Of a stretch of DNA of 64,000 nt, positions 29,627 to 38,130 are shown one piece after another. Below the pieces are notes generated by a model. The model was not told where the DNA came from, ran no database searches, and saw only the letters and a list, made by a program, of their open reading frames with translations. The translations under genes were made by a program, and so were the position numbers. Source of the stretch: Paraburkholderia acidisoli (GTDB lineage Bacteria; Pseudomonadota; Gammaproteobacteria; Burkholderiales; Burkholderiaceae); contig NZ_CP046913.1 in NCBI RefSeq assembly GCF_009789675.1, positions 620,001 through 684,000 of the forward strand, in the 5' to 3' direction. Position 1 is the first letter of the stretch; every line of letters starts with the position of its first letter.

Positions 29627-29659
29627 ATGTCGCGCAAACGATGCGAAATAGTTGGTTGA

Positions 29660-29700
29660 AACATTATATCTATTCATAAAATGTGATTCAATATAACGTC
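29660..29700. promoter_or_regulatory. Candidate BigR-type operator in the divergent promoter
   Basis: An AT-rich island in the 134-bp gap between bigR and the dioxygenase gene. TTATAT (29664-29669) and ATATAA (29691-29696) form the outer arms. Between them ATTCATAA and ATTCAATA repeat with a 15-bp step. Its position and base composition suit an ArsR-type operator overlapping both promoters. Confidence 0.6.
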
Positions 29701-29760
29701 GCTTTCGGCGTTGTTACTGTGTTGTTCTCACTGCGTCGTTCTTACTGATAAGCAGCAGCC

Positions 29761-30636
29761 ATGCACTCAACCGCCCGCAACCCCTTCGTCGAGCCGTTCT
29801 TCGACCCGGCGACCTTCACCGTCACGTACGTCGTTCACGCGGGGCGCGGCTCGGCCTGCGCGATCGTCGACCCGGTGCTCGACTACGACCACAAGGCCGG
29901 CCGCACCACCACCGGTTCCGCCGATCGCGTGATCGCGTTCGTGCGCGAGCATGCCTTGTCCGTGCAATGGCTGCTAGAGACACATGCGCACGCCGACCAT
30001 CTTTCGGCGGCGCCGTATCTGAAGGCGGAACTGGGCGGCACGATCGCTATTGGCGAGCACATCCGCACGGTGCAGGGCGTGTTTCGCGACGTGTTCAATC
30101 TCGGCGCCGCGCTGGCCGTGGACGGCAGCCAGTTCGACCATCTGTTCGCCGACGGCGAGACCTTCGCCGTGGGCGAGTTGCAGGCGCGCGCGCTGCACGT
30201 GCCGGGCCACACGCCCGCCGACCTCGCGTACCAGATTGGCGACGCGGTGTTCGTCGGCGACACGTTGTTCATGCCCGACGTGGGCTCGGCGCGCTGCGAC
30301 TTTCCGGGCGGCGACGCGCACACGCTGTATCGCTCGGTGCATCGGTTGCTCGAATTGCCGGGCGAGACGCGCCTGTTCGTGTGCCACGACTATCCGCCCG
30401 AGTCGCGCGCGCCGCGCTTCGAAACCACGGTGGACGAGCAGCGCCACGGCAACATCCATCTGCACGAAGGCGTGAGCGAGGGCGAATTCGTGGCGATGCG
30501 CACCACGCGCGACCGCACGCTCTCCATGCCCAACCTGATCCTGCCGTCGATCCAGCTCAATATTCGCGCGGGGCATTTCCCCGAGCCGGAAAGCAACGGC
30601 GTGCGCTATCTGAAGATTCCGTTGAACGCGCTGTAA
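29761..30636 (+). CDS. blh: Persulfide dioxygenase-like metallo-beta-lactamase-fold hydrolase (Blh/ETHE1 type)
   Basis: 291 residues. The metal-binding motif THAHADHLSAAPYL, HVPGHTPADLAYQIGDAVFVGDTLF and LFVCHDYPP give the His/Asp ligands of the ETHE1 group. These are mononuclear-iron enzymes that oxidise glutathione persulfide to sulfite. There is no fused rhodanese domain. It is divergent from bigR-sqr and shares the operator region. Together they clear sulfide: SQR makes sulfane sulfur and this enzyme oxidises it. Confidence 0.9.
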   Translation: MHSTARNPFVEPFFDPATFTVTYVVHAGRGSACAIVDPVLDYDHKAGRTTTGSADRVIAFVREHALSVQWLLETHAHADHLSAAPYLKAELGGTIAIGEHIRTVQGVFRDVFNLGAALAVDGSQFDHLFADGETFAVGELQARALHVPGHTPADLAYQIGDAVFVGDTLFMPDVGSARCDFPGGDAHTLYRSVHRLLELPGETRLFVCHDYPPESRAPRFETTVDEQRHGNIHLHEGVSEGEFVAMRTTRDRTLSMPNLILPSIQLNIRAGHFPEPESNGVRYLKIPLNAL

Positions 30637-30654
30637 GCCCGTTCCCCGCCTGCA

Positions 30655-30693
30655 AAAAACACAACCCGCCGCGCACCGGCGGGTTGCGTTTTT
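30655..30693 (+). terminator. Terminator after the persulfide dioxygenase gene
   Basis: CAACCCGCC (30662-30670) pairs with GGCGGGTTG (30678-30686), followed by CGTTTTT; As precede the stem. Confidence 0.88.
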
Positions 30694-30793
30694 GGGGCTG
30701 CGGTTGTCCGATATTCGAAAGCATCTGTCCACTCGCCGGAACGTCGGCAATCTAGACTGCGTTCATGTTTCCCCGACACTGACGGAGTCCAGC

Positions 30794-31762
30794 ATGAAAG
30801 CCATCCAGTTCCAGTCCTTCGGCAAACCCGAGGTTCTCCAGTATCTCGACCTGCCCACGCCCGTTCCGGCGGAAGGCCATGCGCTCGTGAAGGTCGTGAG
30901 CGCCTCGGTGAACCCCAGCGACGTGAAAAACGTTTCGGGCCATTTCGATCACACCGTGCCGCCGCGCGTGCCGGGCCGCGACTTCAGCGGCGTCGTCGCG
31001 GCGGGTCCGGCCGAATGGCTGGGCGCCGAAGTCTGGGGCACGGGCGGCGACATCGGCTTCACGCGCGACGGCACGCACGCCGAATACCTCGAAGTGCCGG
31101 TGGCCGCGCTTGCACGCAAGCCCGCCGCGCTCACGCACGCGCAGGCCGCGTCGATCGGCGTGAACTTCGTGGTGGCGTGGCTCGGCACCGTCGACTACGC
31201 GCGCCTGAGCGAGGGCGAAACGATCGCCGTGATCGGCGTTTCGGGTGGCGTGGGCGGCGCCGTCACGCAGATCGCGAAGGCGCGCGGCGCGCGCGTGATT
31301 GGCGTGGGCCGCGACGCACCCGCAGAAGGCTCGCCGGCCGCGCGCCTGATCGACGCTTTCGTGCCGATGGACGAGCACACCGCCGCGCGCGTGCGCGAAC
31401 TCACCGCAGGCGCGGGCGTGGACGTGGTCTACGACGCCGTGGGCGGCGTGGCGTTCGAACTCGCGCTCTCGCTGGTCAAACGGCGCGGCCGCGTGGTGGA
31501 GATCAGCGCCACGGGCAAGCGCCGCGTGGAGTTCGACCTCATCGACTTCTATCACAACGAAACGCAGCTGCTCGGCGCGGACAGCGCGAAGCTCGGCGTG
31601 GCCGAGTCGGCGCCGCTGATGCGCGCGATCGCCGAGGCCTTCGACGCGGGACGTTTCGAGGCGCCGGTCGTGGCGGAGCACTATCCGCTGGCGCACGCGC
31701 GCGAAGCCTACGAGGCGGTCGCGGCGGGCACGCGCGGGCGCGTCGTCATCGACATGGAATAA
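30794..31762 (+). CDS. Zinc-independent quinone oxidoreductase / medium-chain dehydrogenase
   Basis: 322 residues from ATG 30794 (GGAG 7-10 bp upstream). It is a MDR-family protein: MKAIQFQSFGKPEVLQY at the N-terminus, GRDFSGVVAAGP, and the Rossmann segment IAVIGVSGGVGGAVTQIAKARGA. The usual zinc-ligand Cys/His set is absent, as in QOR-type NADPH:quinone reductases. The late part VDVVYDAVGGVAFELALSLV is typical. A tiny XapX gene follows 23 bp downstream and is probably co-transcribed. Confidence 0.9.
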   Translation: MKAIQFQSFGKPEVLQYLDLPTPVPAEGHALVKVVSASVNPSDVKNVSGHFDHTVPPRVPGRDFSGVVAAGPAEWLGAEVWGTGGDIGFTRDGTHAEYLEVPVAALARKPAALTHAQAASIGVNFVVAWLGTVDYARLSEGETIAVIGVSGGVGGAVTQIAKARGARVIGVGRDAPAEGSPAARLIDAFVPMDEHTAARVRELTAGAGVDVVYDAVGGVAFELALSLVKRRGRVVEISATGKRRVEFDLIDFYHNETQLLGADSAKLGVAESAPLMRAIAEAFDAGRFEAPVVAEHYPLAHAREAYEAVAAGTRGRVVIDME

Positions 31763-31785
31763 GCGGACGAGCGAGGAGACAAACG

Positions 31786-31962
31786 ATGAAGGCGTATCTG
31801 GTGTCGTTCGCGGTGGGCGCGCTGGTCGGGCTGATCTATCACCTCGTGCAGGTGCGCTCGCCCGCGCCGCCGACGATCGCGCTCGTCGGCCTGCTCGGCA
31901 TGCTCGCGGGCGAGAACGCGATCGGCTTTATCCGCGCCTGTGTCGCGCACCTGGCGGGCTAG
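31786..31962 (+). CDS. XapX-domain small membrane protein
   Basis: 58 residues with two membrane helices: LVSFAVGALVGLIYHLV and TIALVGLLGMLAGENAIGF. The conserved VGLIYHLVQVRSPAPPTIALVG block identifies the XapX/DUF1427 family. GAGGAG is 8-13 bp before the ATG. It probably forms an operon with the quinone reductase. Function unknown. Confidence 0.88.
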   Translation: MKAYLVSFAVGALVGLIYHLVQVRSPAPPTIALVGLLGMLAGENAIGFIRACVAHLAG

Positions 31963-32045
31963 GGCGCGGCGTGCGATGAATGGGCGACGACTGTGCGGCG
32001 TGCGGCGCGCAACGCAACCGCGCGTGGCCGCGCCCGCGCGGCGCG

Positions 32046-32501
32046 TCAGGCCTCGGCGCGCACGAGCCGCTCGGGCAGATGCGCACGCAGCGCGCGGGCG
32101 TCGAACTGCGCGAGGTCCTTGTCGAGTTCGAGCGTGACGAGGCTGCGCGTTTGCGCGTCGATGGCCTTGCGCAGCGCGCCCAGAAATGCGGGCGGCGCGG
32201 CGAGCACGAGCGTGCCGTAGCGCTGCTCGTTGCGCGACTTCGTGAGCATCTGCGCGATTTCGCCCGCGAATACGGTGGCTTCGTGCTCGTGCTGCGTGGT
32301 GTCGGGATCGGATGCGCTGCGGCCGGGGCCCACGCGGTCGTAGGTGCGTCCCGGTTTGTCGGTGACGAGGTCCTCGTCGGGCACGCGGCCCTGCGGATGC
32401 AGCAGCGTTTCGATCTCGTCGATGGCGCCCAGCGGGCTTTCGGCGGCGAAGATGCGCGCGGTCACGCGATTGGCGACGACAATCCAGATCGTTTTCGACA
32501 T
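32046..32501 (-). CDS. Host attachment protein-like (AtsE family)
   Basis: 151 residues. The start at 32501 is fixed by GGGAGGAACC. The frame runs to 32876, but that extension is repeat-encoded. TIWIVVANRVTARIFAAES at the N-terminus, a central Asp/His-rich loop (PDTTQHEHEATVFAGEIAQML) and LVLAAPPAFLGALRK, then LVTLELDKDLAQFD, match the protein family named after an Agrobacterium plant-attachment gene. The fold resembles release-factor eRF1/baeRF-like domains. A cellular role is unproven. Confidence 0.82.
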   Translation of the reverse strand: MSKTIWIVVANRVTARIFAAESPLGAIDEIETLLHPQGRVPDEDLVTDKPGRTYDRVGPGRSASDPDTTQHEHEATVFAGEIAQMLTKSRNEQRYGTLVLAAPPAFLGALRKAIDAQTRSLVTLELDKDLAQFDARALRAHLPERLVRAEA

Positions 32502-32850
32502 GGTTCCTCCCGGGATCGAATGGACTCGCGCCACGCGGCGTGAGCCCCAAGGGTAGCGCGATCGCGGCGCGCGGCGCGCGAACGTGCCGGCGCGGTTCGC
32601 GCGCGGATTTGCGCCCCGTTTTGCATTCCCGCTTGCATTCCTTCCTGCACTCCTTCCTGCACTTCGGCTTGCACTCGAGCTTGCACGCAGACCGGCACGG
32701 TGGCGCGTTGGGGCCGAGTCCGCATGTGCCGCGCCTGGCGCATTCGCCGTGCTTCCCGTTTTTCGGGAGGATGATTCCCGCATTCGGGCAATTCTCTTTT
32801 CCTGCGGAAAGCCTAATCTGGAAGCTCCCCGCCTTTTCACGGAGCTCGCC
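32502..32850. other. Divergent gap holding a 12-bp tandem repeat
   Basis: 349 bp between the host-attachment-like gene and the PNPOx-like gene. Apart from ribosome sites at each end, the main content is the repeat array at 32621-32692. Frames that cross it on either strand translate into simple repeats and are not genes. Confidence 0.6.
32621..32692. repeat. Six-copy 12-bp tandem repeat, intergenic
   Basis: Six contiguous units of the form TTGCATTCCTTC / CTGCACTCCTTC / TTGCACTCGAGC. The TGCA core is in every unit at the same place. Confidence 0.88.
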
Positions 32851-33498
32851 ATGAACTCGTCCCCTGACTGGCCCACCCGCCGCTATCCCAGCGATGTCGC
32901 GTTTTCGCCGGCCGTGAAGGCGATGCAGACGCGCTTCGGTTCGCGCGAGCTGTATGGGCGCGTGGAGCGCGAGCATGGCTGGGGCGTCGCGCTCGAACCC
33001 GATATCGAGGCGTTCGTCGAAGCGCAGATCAGCGCATTTCTCGCCACCGCGAGCGCCGACGGCCAGCCCTACGTGCAGCATCGCGGCGGCGCGCCCGGTT
33101 TCCTGCGCGTGCTCGACGACCGCACCATCGCGTTCGCCGATTTCATCGGCAATCAGCAATACATCACGCTCGGCAATCTCAGCGAGAACCCGCGCGCGCA
33201 GCTGTTTCTGATCGATTACGCGCGGCGCCGGCGCGTGAAGATCTGGGGCCGCGCGCGCGTTGTCGACGACGATCCCGAACTGATCGACCGGCTGATGGCG
33301 CCAGGCTACAAGGCGCGCGCCGAGCGGGCGATCGTGTTCACCGTGGACGCGTGGGACCTGAACTGCCCGCAGCACATTCCGCAGCGTTTCGAGGCGGCGG
33401 ACGTGAAGGCGGCGCTGGACGAGCGCGACGCGCGCATTCGCGAACTGGAGGCGGAAGTGGCGCGGCTGAAAGCCGTGGGCGAACCGGCATCGGCATGA
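32851..33498 (+). CDS. Pyridoxamine-5'-phosphate oxidase-like FMN-binding protein
   Basis: 215 residues from ATG 32851 (GGAG 7-10 bp upstream). It is a split-barrel flavin-binding protein: AQISAFLATASADGQPYVQHRGG, TIAFADFIGNQQYITLGNL, AQLFLIDYARRRRVKIWGRARVV. The C-terminal 40 residues form a charged coiled coil (DERDARIRELEAEVARLKAV). Such proteins are often general stress or redox proteins, and true PNPOx activity is unlikely from sequence alone. A terminator follows directly. Confidence 0.88.
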   Translation: MNSSPDWPTRRYPSDVAFSPAVKAMQTRFGSRELYGRVEREHGWGVALEPDIEAFVEAQISAFLATASADGQPYVQHRGGAPGFLRVLDDRTIAFADFIGNQQYITLGNLSENPRAQLFLIDYARRRRVKIWGRARVVDDDPELIDRLMAPGYKARAERAIVFTVDAWDLNCPQHIPQRFEAADVKAALDERDARIRELEAEVARLKAVGEPASA

Positions 33499-33536
33499 AA
33501 CCGGCGCCGCGCTTCCCGACGACGCGCGCGCCAATG

Positions 33537-33566
33537 AAAAAGGGCGGCCGAGGCCGCCCTTTGCTT
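33537..33566. terminator. Terminator between PNPOx-like gene and entericidin
   Basis: AAAGGGCGGCC (33539-33549) pairs with GGCCGCCCTTT (33552-33562) with a very tight turn. T/A runs on both sides suit the two convergent genes. Confidence 0.85.
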
Positions 33567-33600
33567 TGATCGTCGCTACGGTTGCTACATATTGCGGGTG

Positions 33601-33735
33601 TTACTTGGCTTTTTCAGCCGTGTTCGAAATGGCGTTGCCGCCCTTCGAGATGTCCTCGCCCGCGCCCGCGATGGTGTTGCACGCGGCAAGCGACAGGGTG
33701 AACAGTGCACATGCGATGGCAAGATAACGGCTCAT
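33601..33735 (-). CDS. ecnB: Entericidin-like small lipoprotein
   Basis: 44 residues. A signal sequence with lipobox (YLAIACALFTLSLAAC, Cys about residue 18) leads to a mature part NTIAGAGEDISKGGNAISNTAEKAK. That is the entericidin A/B pattern (CNT..G.G.D...GG.AI..A). GAGGAAG lies 8-14 bp before the ATG. In enterobacteria EcnB is a bacteriolytic stationary-phase lipoprotein countered by EcnA; no second copy is adjacent here. Confidence 0.88.
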   Translation of the reverse strand: MSRYLAIACALFTLSLAACNTIAGAGEDISKGGNAISNTAEKAK

Positions 33736-33914
33736 ATCGACGCTTCCTCATTCGAAAAGATCAATCGCACGCGGGCCGATGCGGCACCGCGATACGCAGT
33801 GTAGCCGCACTGCGAGGCGAGCGGGCACGTCGTATGCGCAGCGCGCCGATCTTTCGTATGGCTTTCGATTCGTGGCAAGTCAGGAAGCGGGCGTGATCGT
33901 TGCAAGAAAAGCCG

Positions 33915-35021
33915 TCAGCTACGCCGGTGCGACTTGCGCACCACGAGCCATTTCGGCGAGCGGAACCGCACGATGCTCACGTAGAGCCACACATAAGTCA
34001 GCGCGAACACCACCACGAAGCAGAACAGGTGCAGCGTGTGGCGCCAGAACAGCGTGGCGGGAATCACGGCGATCAGGCACAGCAGCCACAAATACGGCGA
34101 AGTGAGCGAATTGCGGCGCGTGAGTTCGCGGGCGGTGCGCGCGCCCACGGCCCAGCGCATCAGCCGCTTGTAGACGAGCATGTGCAGGTGGACGCCGTCG
34201 GGAATGCCGGGCGACATGCCGCGCACGAACTTCTTCCGGTAGATCGAGAAGCAGGTTTCGAAGATCGGGTACATGAACAGCAGCACCGGATACCACGCGG
34301 AAACGTCGCGGTTGCGCATGACGAGCAGGATCGACAGTTCGGCCAGCATGAAGCCGATGAAGTACGCGCCGCCGTCGCCGAGGAAGATCAACCCGGCGGG
34401 GAAGTTCCAGAGGAAAAAGCCGAGCACGCCGCCCATCATGATGAACGACGCCGAGAGCACGACCGGGTCGTGCACCTGGAACGCCACGTAGGCGAGCGAG
34501 GCGAACATCATGAGCGCGACCATCGAGGCGAGGCCGTTGAAGCCGTCGATGATGTTGACCGCGTTGGCGAGCGCCGCCACCGCGAGCACGGTGATCACGC
34601 ACGAGACGACGGCGTAGGAGAGCAGCACGTCGAGCACCGGCACGCTGATGCGCGTGACCGCGATGCCCAGAATGAAGTAAGCGAGTGCGGCGGCCGCCAT
34701 GGTGCAGACGAGGCGCGCGAGCGGCGAGACCTTTTTCGTCAGATCTTCCACGAGGCCCGAGGCGAATGCCGGAATGCCGCACGCCACGATGCCGAGAATG
34801 CCGTTCGAGACGGCCGGATAGGTGCCGTGCAACTGCACCGCGCCCACCAGCAGCCCGGCGAGAATGCCGGTGCCGCCAATGCGCGGCACGGGCCGCGCGT
34901 GGAATTTCTGCACGCCTTCGAGGTCGGAGTCGACGGAAAACCGTTCATGCAGATGCGCGTAACGCACGATCAGCAGCGTGACCAGCAAAGAGACGAGAAA
35001 GCCGAGTGCGAAACTGAGCAT
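33915..35021 (-). CDS. MraY/WecA-like undecaprenyl-phosphate sugar-1-phosphate transferase
   Basis: 368 residues with about 10-11 membrane helices. Family motifs are present: RPVPRIGGTGIL, NAVNIIDGFNGLASM (the metal-binding DD/NxxNxxDG region), FLGDGGAYFIGFMLA, and an HLH segment (VHLHMLVYKR) of the fifth cytoplasmic loop. It transfers a HexNAc-1-phosphate to undecaprenyl phosphate and starts a glycan on the inner membrane. It is adjacent to an EPS locus that also encodes a WcaJ-type starter, so two initiating transferases compete or serve two glycans. It lies downstream of the secreted hydrolase on the same strand, with 83 bp between. Confidence 0.92.
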   Translation of the reverse strand: MLSFALGFLVSLLVTLLIVRYAHLHERFSVDSDLEGVQKFHARPVPRIGGTGILAGLLVGAVQLHGTYPAVSNGILGIVACGIPAFASGLVEDLTKKVSPLARLVCTMAAAALAYFILGIAVTRISVPVLDVLLSYAVVSCVITVLAVAALANAVNIIDGFNGLASMVALMMFASLAYVAFQVHDPVVLSASFIMMGGVLGFFLWNFPAGLIFLGDGGAYFIGFMLAELSILLVMRNRDVSAWYPVLLFMYPIFETCFSIYRKKFVRGMSPGIPDGVHLHMLVYKRLMRWAVGARTARELTRRNSLTSPYLWLLCLIAVIPATLFWRHTLHLFCFVVVFALTYVWLYVSIVRFRSPKWLVVRKSHRRS

Positions 35022-35104
35022 GAACGAGCGACCGCGACCAGAAGAGGGAATGCGGGATTATACAAAGGCGCGGTGGCGGGTTCGGAGCGGGGCGAGGCGG
35101 CAGG

Positions 35105-36493
35105 TCAGGCGCGCGGCGCGGCGGCGAGCGTCACCTCGATCAGCAGCGGATGGTCGGGCATGGCCACCTCGAGCTGGCGCACGTTGCGGTGACTCGCGCG
35201 CGGCGTGTCGGCGACCAGCGGGTCGTAGATGTCCACGCGGCTCGCCAGCGCGCCGAAATCGAGTTGCACGGGCGCGGGCGCGCTTTCGAGCGGCGTGCCT
35301 TTCTCGCGATTCCAGATCGGCGTTTCGTTCCAGAGCACCAGCACGAAGCGGCCGTCCTTCTTCTGCAGCAGCAGACGGTTCGCCGAGGGCGGCAGATCGG
35401 TGAGCGTGTAGCCGAGCGCGCCGTGCGCCGCGCGATTCACGGGCGCCGCGCCGCCCGCATTCAGGATCGAGGTGAGATTGCGGATGGCCTGGGCGACGCG
35501 CTTCGGGCTGTTGTCGATCCGGAACATGCCGTAGTGCATCTCGTTGTTCTTGCCTTCCGGGTCTGGCTTTTCGTCGAGCAGTTCGTAGACGTAGGTCCGC
35601 TTCACGCCCGCGGCGGCGGCATCCATATAGCCGTTGAGCACGCCCTTGGCCTGGGTGGCTTCGTCCACGCCGAGCATGTACCAGCCCGCCTGCGGCAGCG
35701 AGAAATAGCCGAACTCGGTGATCACGGCGGGCAGGCCGTACTTCTTGAACGTTTCGATGGCGGGCGGCATCCACTTGTCGCCGTTCGCGTTCCAGGTGGG
35801 TTGCTCGCCGTTCTGCGGATACACGTGCAGATTCACGTAGTCGGCGGAATCCGCGCGTGTGGCGATGGTTTTCGGATCGTAGCCCGTGAGGTCGTACACG
35901 GCCACGCCGGCGAGCGCCGGGCTCGCGCGCACCTGTGTGAAGGCGGCGCGCTGCGAGGCGAGGCCGCCCGCCATGCCGGTCTGACCGCCATAGGTGACGG
36001 GCCAGTGATCGATCTCGTTGTAGCCTTCGAGCGCCGCGACGCTGCCCGGCGCGGCCGCGCCCAGCCGCGCGGCTTCCTTCACCGCGGCCTCGACGTCCTG
36101 GTGCATCACCAGATTGAACTTGATGCCGCGCTGCGCGAGAAATACGTAGCTCGAGAGCGGCGCGGCGTTGCCGGGCGTGAATTCGCGCACGTGATGAATG
36201 CCGAGCCAGGCGAGATCGTCGGCGACGTTGTGGAGATTCGCGTACGCGCCGTCGAGATAGTTGATGTGCGTGTTGACGGCGAGCGTGTCGATGAAGGCGT
36301 CGGCGGGCATCGCGCGCACGGCGTCGGCGGCTTGCGCGGCTTGCGCGGCCGTGGCGAGCGCGGCGGCGCACAGGCCGAGCGCGAGCCGCGCGGCTATCGA
36401 CGGCTTCGTCCCGCGCTTCGTCGTACGTTGCCGCGCGCGCGTTTGCGTGCGCGCCGTCTTCCACTTCCCGGTGAGATCAACAGCGTATTCCAC
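35105..36493 (-). CDS. Secreted glycoside hydrolase-like protein (clan GH-A type)
   Basis: 462 residues from a GTG at 36493, preferred because GAGGA lies 7-11 bp upstream. The frame is open to 36661. A basic n-region and signal segment (ARLALGLCAAALATAAQAAQA) precede a TIM-barrel-like domain. GYNEIDHWPV has the Asn-Glu pair typical of the GH-A acid/base, and AVITEFGYFS looks like the beta-7 nucleophile strand. A C-terminal beta domain follows (residues about 370-462). It may cut the exopolysaccharide in the periplasm or outside the cell, an inference from its place at the head of the locus. It is divergent from the main EPS genes. Confidence 0.8.
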   Translation of the reverse strand: MEYAVDLTGKWKTARTQTRARQRTTKRGTKPSIAARLALGLCAAALATAAQAAQAADAVRAMPADAFIDTLAVNTHINYLDGAYANLHNVADDLAWLGIHHVREFTPGNAAPLSSYVFLAQRGIKFNLVMHQDVEAAVKEAARLGAAAPGSVAALEGYNEIDHWPVTYGGQTGMAGGLASQRAAFTQVRASPALAGVAVYDLTGYDPKTIATRADSADYVNLHVYPQNGEQPTWNANGDKWMPPAIETFKKYGLPAVITEFGYFSLPQAGWYMLGVDEATQAKGVLNGYMDAAAAGVKRTYVYELLDEKPDPEGKNNEMHYGMFRIDNSPKRVAQAIRNLTSILNAGGAAPVNRAAHGALGYTLTDLPPSANRLLLQKKDGRFVLVLWNETPIWNREKGTPLESAPAPVQLDFGALASRVDIYDPLVADTPRASHRNVRQLEVAMPDHPLLIEVTLAAAPRA

Positions 36494-36946
36494 AGCACAT
36501 TCCTCGCATGGGCGGCCAGCGGTTCCGGTTGCCTCGCCCAACCCGGCGTCGCGGAACGTCTCTCGATGCTGCGCAATTCTGACGTGCCACGACGTGCGGC
36601 GTGTGTGCGACGACCCACAGATCGGCGGCGTGCGCGCGACTACATTGCGCACGTGAGCCACCGCACATTGGCGCCTTCCTTCAGTTCATAAGACGTAATC
36701 CCCCATGACGTCAGCGTTTTTGCGCGCGACGGCGCGATCGATATCGCACGCATGACGCGTTGCGAGGCAGGGATCGCGAGAACTTTGTGGGATTGCGCAC
36801 GGACCCTTTGTCGCCCGCTTCGTAATCTGTCGACGTGGAGTTTCGAGGCGCAGACGGCGATCGCGCGATTGCCGCCTGCGCTCTCAGCAGCACACCTCGC
36901 CAATCAAACGAAAATCGCCGACCGCTACACGCAATGGGGTAGGGAA
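36494..36946. promoter_or_regulatory. Divergent promoter region of the exopolysaccharide locus
   Basis: About 450 bp between the hydrolase gene (minus) and the initiating transferase gene (plus). It should carry both promoters. I see no ops/JUMPstart element and no clear regulator palindrome. Frames in this area on both strands lack ribosome sites and family features. Confidence 0.5.
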
Positions 36947-38035
36947 ATGTCCGAGTTAACACAGCGTGCAACCGATACTGCGCTGATCCAGCGTGTCACC
37001 GACATCGCGCTGATCGTGCTGGGCGCGATTTGCGCCGTGCACCTGAATCTGAATTCACAGATCGGCCAGCCGCATCATCCCGATCCCACGCTGGTGGCGT
37101 TTTGCGCCGCGCTGGCGTTGTCGGTGTTTCCCGCGTTCGGCGCGTATGGCTCGCGCAAGAACCGCTCGCTGTTCGGCGTGGCCGGCCGCACGGCCGTGGC
37201 CTGGCTCTGCGTGCAGCTTTGCGGCCTCGTGCTGCTCTACGCGATTCACCACGACCATCTGCTGCAACTGCCGTGGTTCATCTACTGGACGCTCACCACC
37301 GGTATTTCGCTGCTGGGCTCGCACACGCTGTTCTTCTCCGAGTTCAGCGTGCTGCGTCTCACGCGCGCCTGGCTGCATCGCGAGCCGCTCGACGTCGAGC
37401 CGCGCAGCGCCGTGCGCAATGCGGTGGTCGGTCATGCGCTCAAGCGCGGCTTCGACATCGTCGCCGCCGTGTGCGCGCTCGTGATCCTTTCGCCGGTGCT
37501 GCTCTGCGTCGCGCTGATGGTGCGCCGTGACGGCGGCCCGATCCTTTACGGCCACAAGCGCGTGGGGCGGCACGGCAAGACTTTCCGCTGCCTGAAGTTC
37601 CGCTCGATGGTGGTGAATTCGGAGCAGGTGCTGGCCGAGCTGCTCGCCCGCGACCCCGAAGCGCGCGCCGAGTGGGACCGCGAGTTCAAGCTCAAGAACG
37701 ACGTGCGGATCACGCGCATCGGCCGCTTCCTGCGCAAGTCGAGTCTCGACGAACTGCCGCAGATCTGGAACGTGCTGCGCGGCGAAATGAGCTTCGTCGG
37801 CCCGCGTCCCATCGTCGACAAGGAACTGGAGCGCTACGGCGAGGACAGCAAGTACTACCTGATGGCGACGCCGGGCATCACGGGCCTGTGGCAGGTGAGC
37901 GGGCGCAACGACATCGACTACGCGACGCGCGTCCTGCTCGACGTCACTTACGTGATGAACTGGACCTTCCGGCGCGACATGGGAATTCTCTTCAAGACGT
38001 TTTTCGTGGTGATTCGCGGCAGCGGTGCGTATTGA
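36947..38035 (+). CDS. Initiating phosphoglycosyl transferase, WcaJ/GumD-like, shortened
   Basis: 362 residues from ATG 36947 (GGGTAGGGAA before it). Four N-terminal helices (residues about 15-135) lead directly into LKRGFDIVAAVCALVILSPVLL, the membrane hairpin of the catalytic domain. The catalytic part is complete: GPILYGHKRVGRHGKTFRCLKFRSM, RKSSLDELPQIWNVLRGEMSFVGPRP, YYLMATPGITGLWQVSGRND. WcaJ-type enzymes are about 460 residues and have a nucleotide-binding-like domain between helix 4 and the hairpin. Only the stub RNAVVGH remains here. It should attach the first hexose-1-phosphate (glucose or galactose) to undecaprenyl phosphate. Confidence 0.92.
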   Translation: MSELTQRATDTALIQRVTDIALIVLGAICAVHLNLNSQIGQPHHPDPTLVAFCAALALSVFPAFGAYGSRKNRSLFGVAGRTAVAWLCVQLCGLVLLYAIHHDHLLQLPWFIYWTLTTGISLLGSHTLFFSEFSVLRLTRAWLHREPLDVEPRSAVRNAVVGHALKRGFDIVAAVCALVILSPVLLCVALMVRRDGGPILYGHKRVGRHGKTFRCLKFRSMVVNSEQVLAELLARDPEARAEWDREFKLKNDVRITRIGRFLRKSSLDELPQIWNVLRGEMSFVGPRPIVDKELERYGEDSKYYLMATPGITGLWQVSGRNDIDYATRVLLDVTYVMNWTFRRDMGILFKTFFVVIRGSGAY

Positions 38036-38130
38036 CAGGATGGGACAGGGGTTGCACTGCATATGACAGACCTTGTATCCGCGCCACACGTAATGGCCTG
38101 GAACGCATGTAACCGGATGGGGGTAGGGCA

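Noticed and set aside
26011..32692. Tandem arrays considered as CRISPR
   Set aside because: Units are contiguous with no spacers and far shorter than CRISPR repeats; no cas gene is present.
32502..32876. N-terminal extension of the host-attachment-like protein
   Set aside because: The extension is encoded by the 12-bp repeat array, and a strong GGGAGGAACC site marks the internal ATG at 32501.
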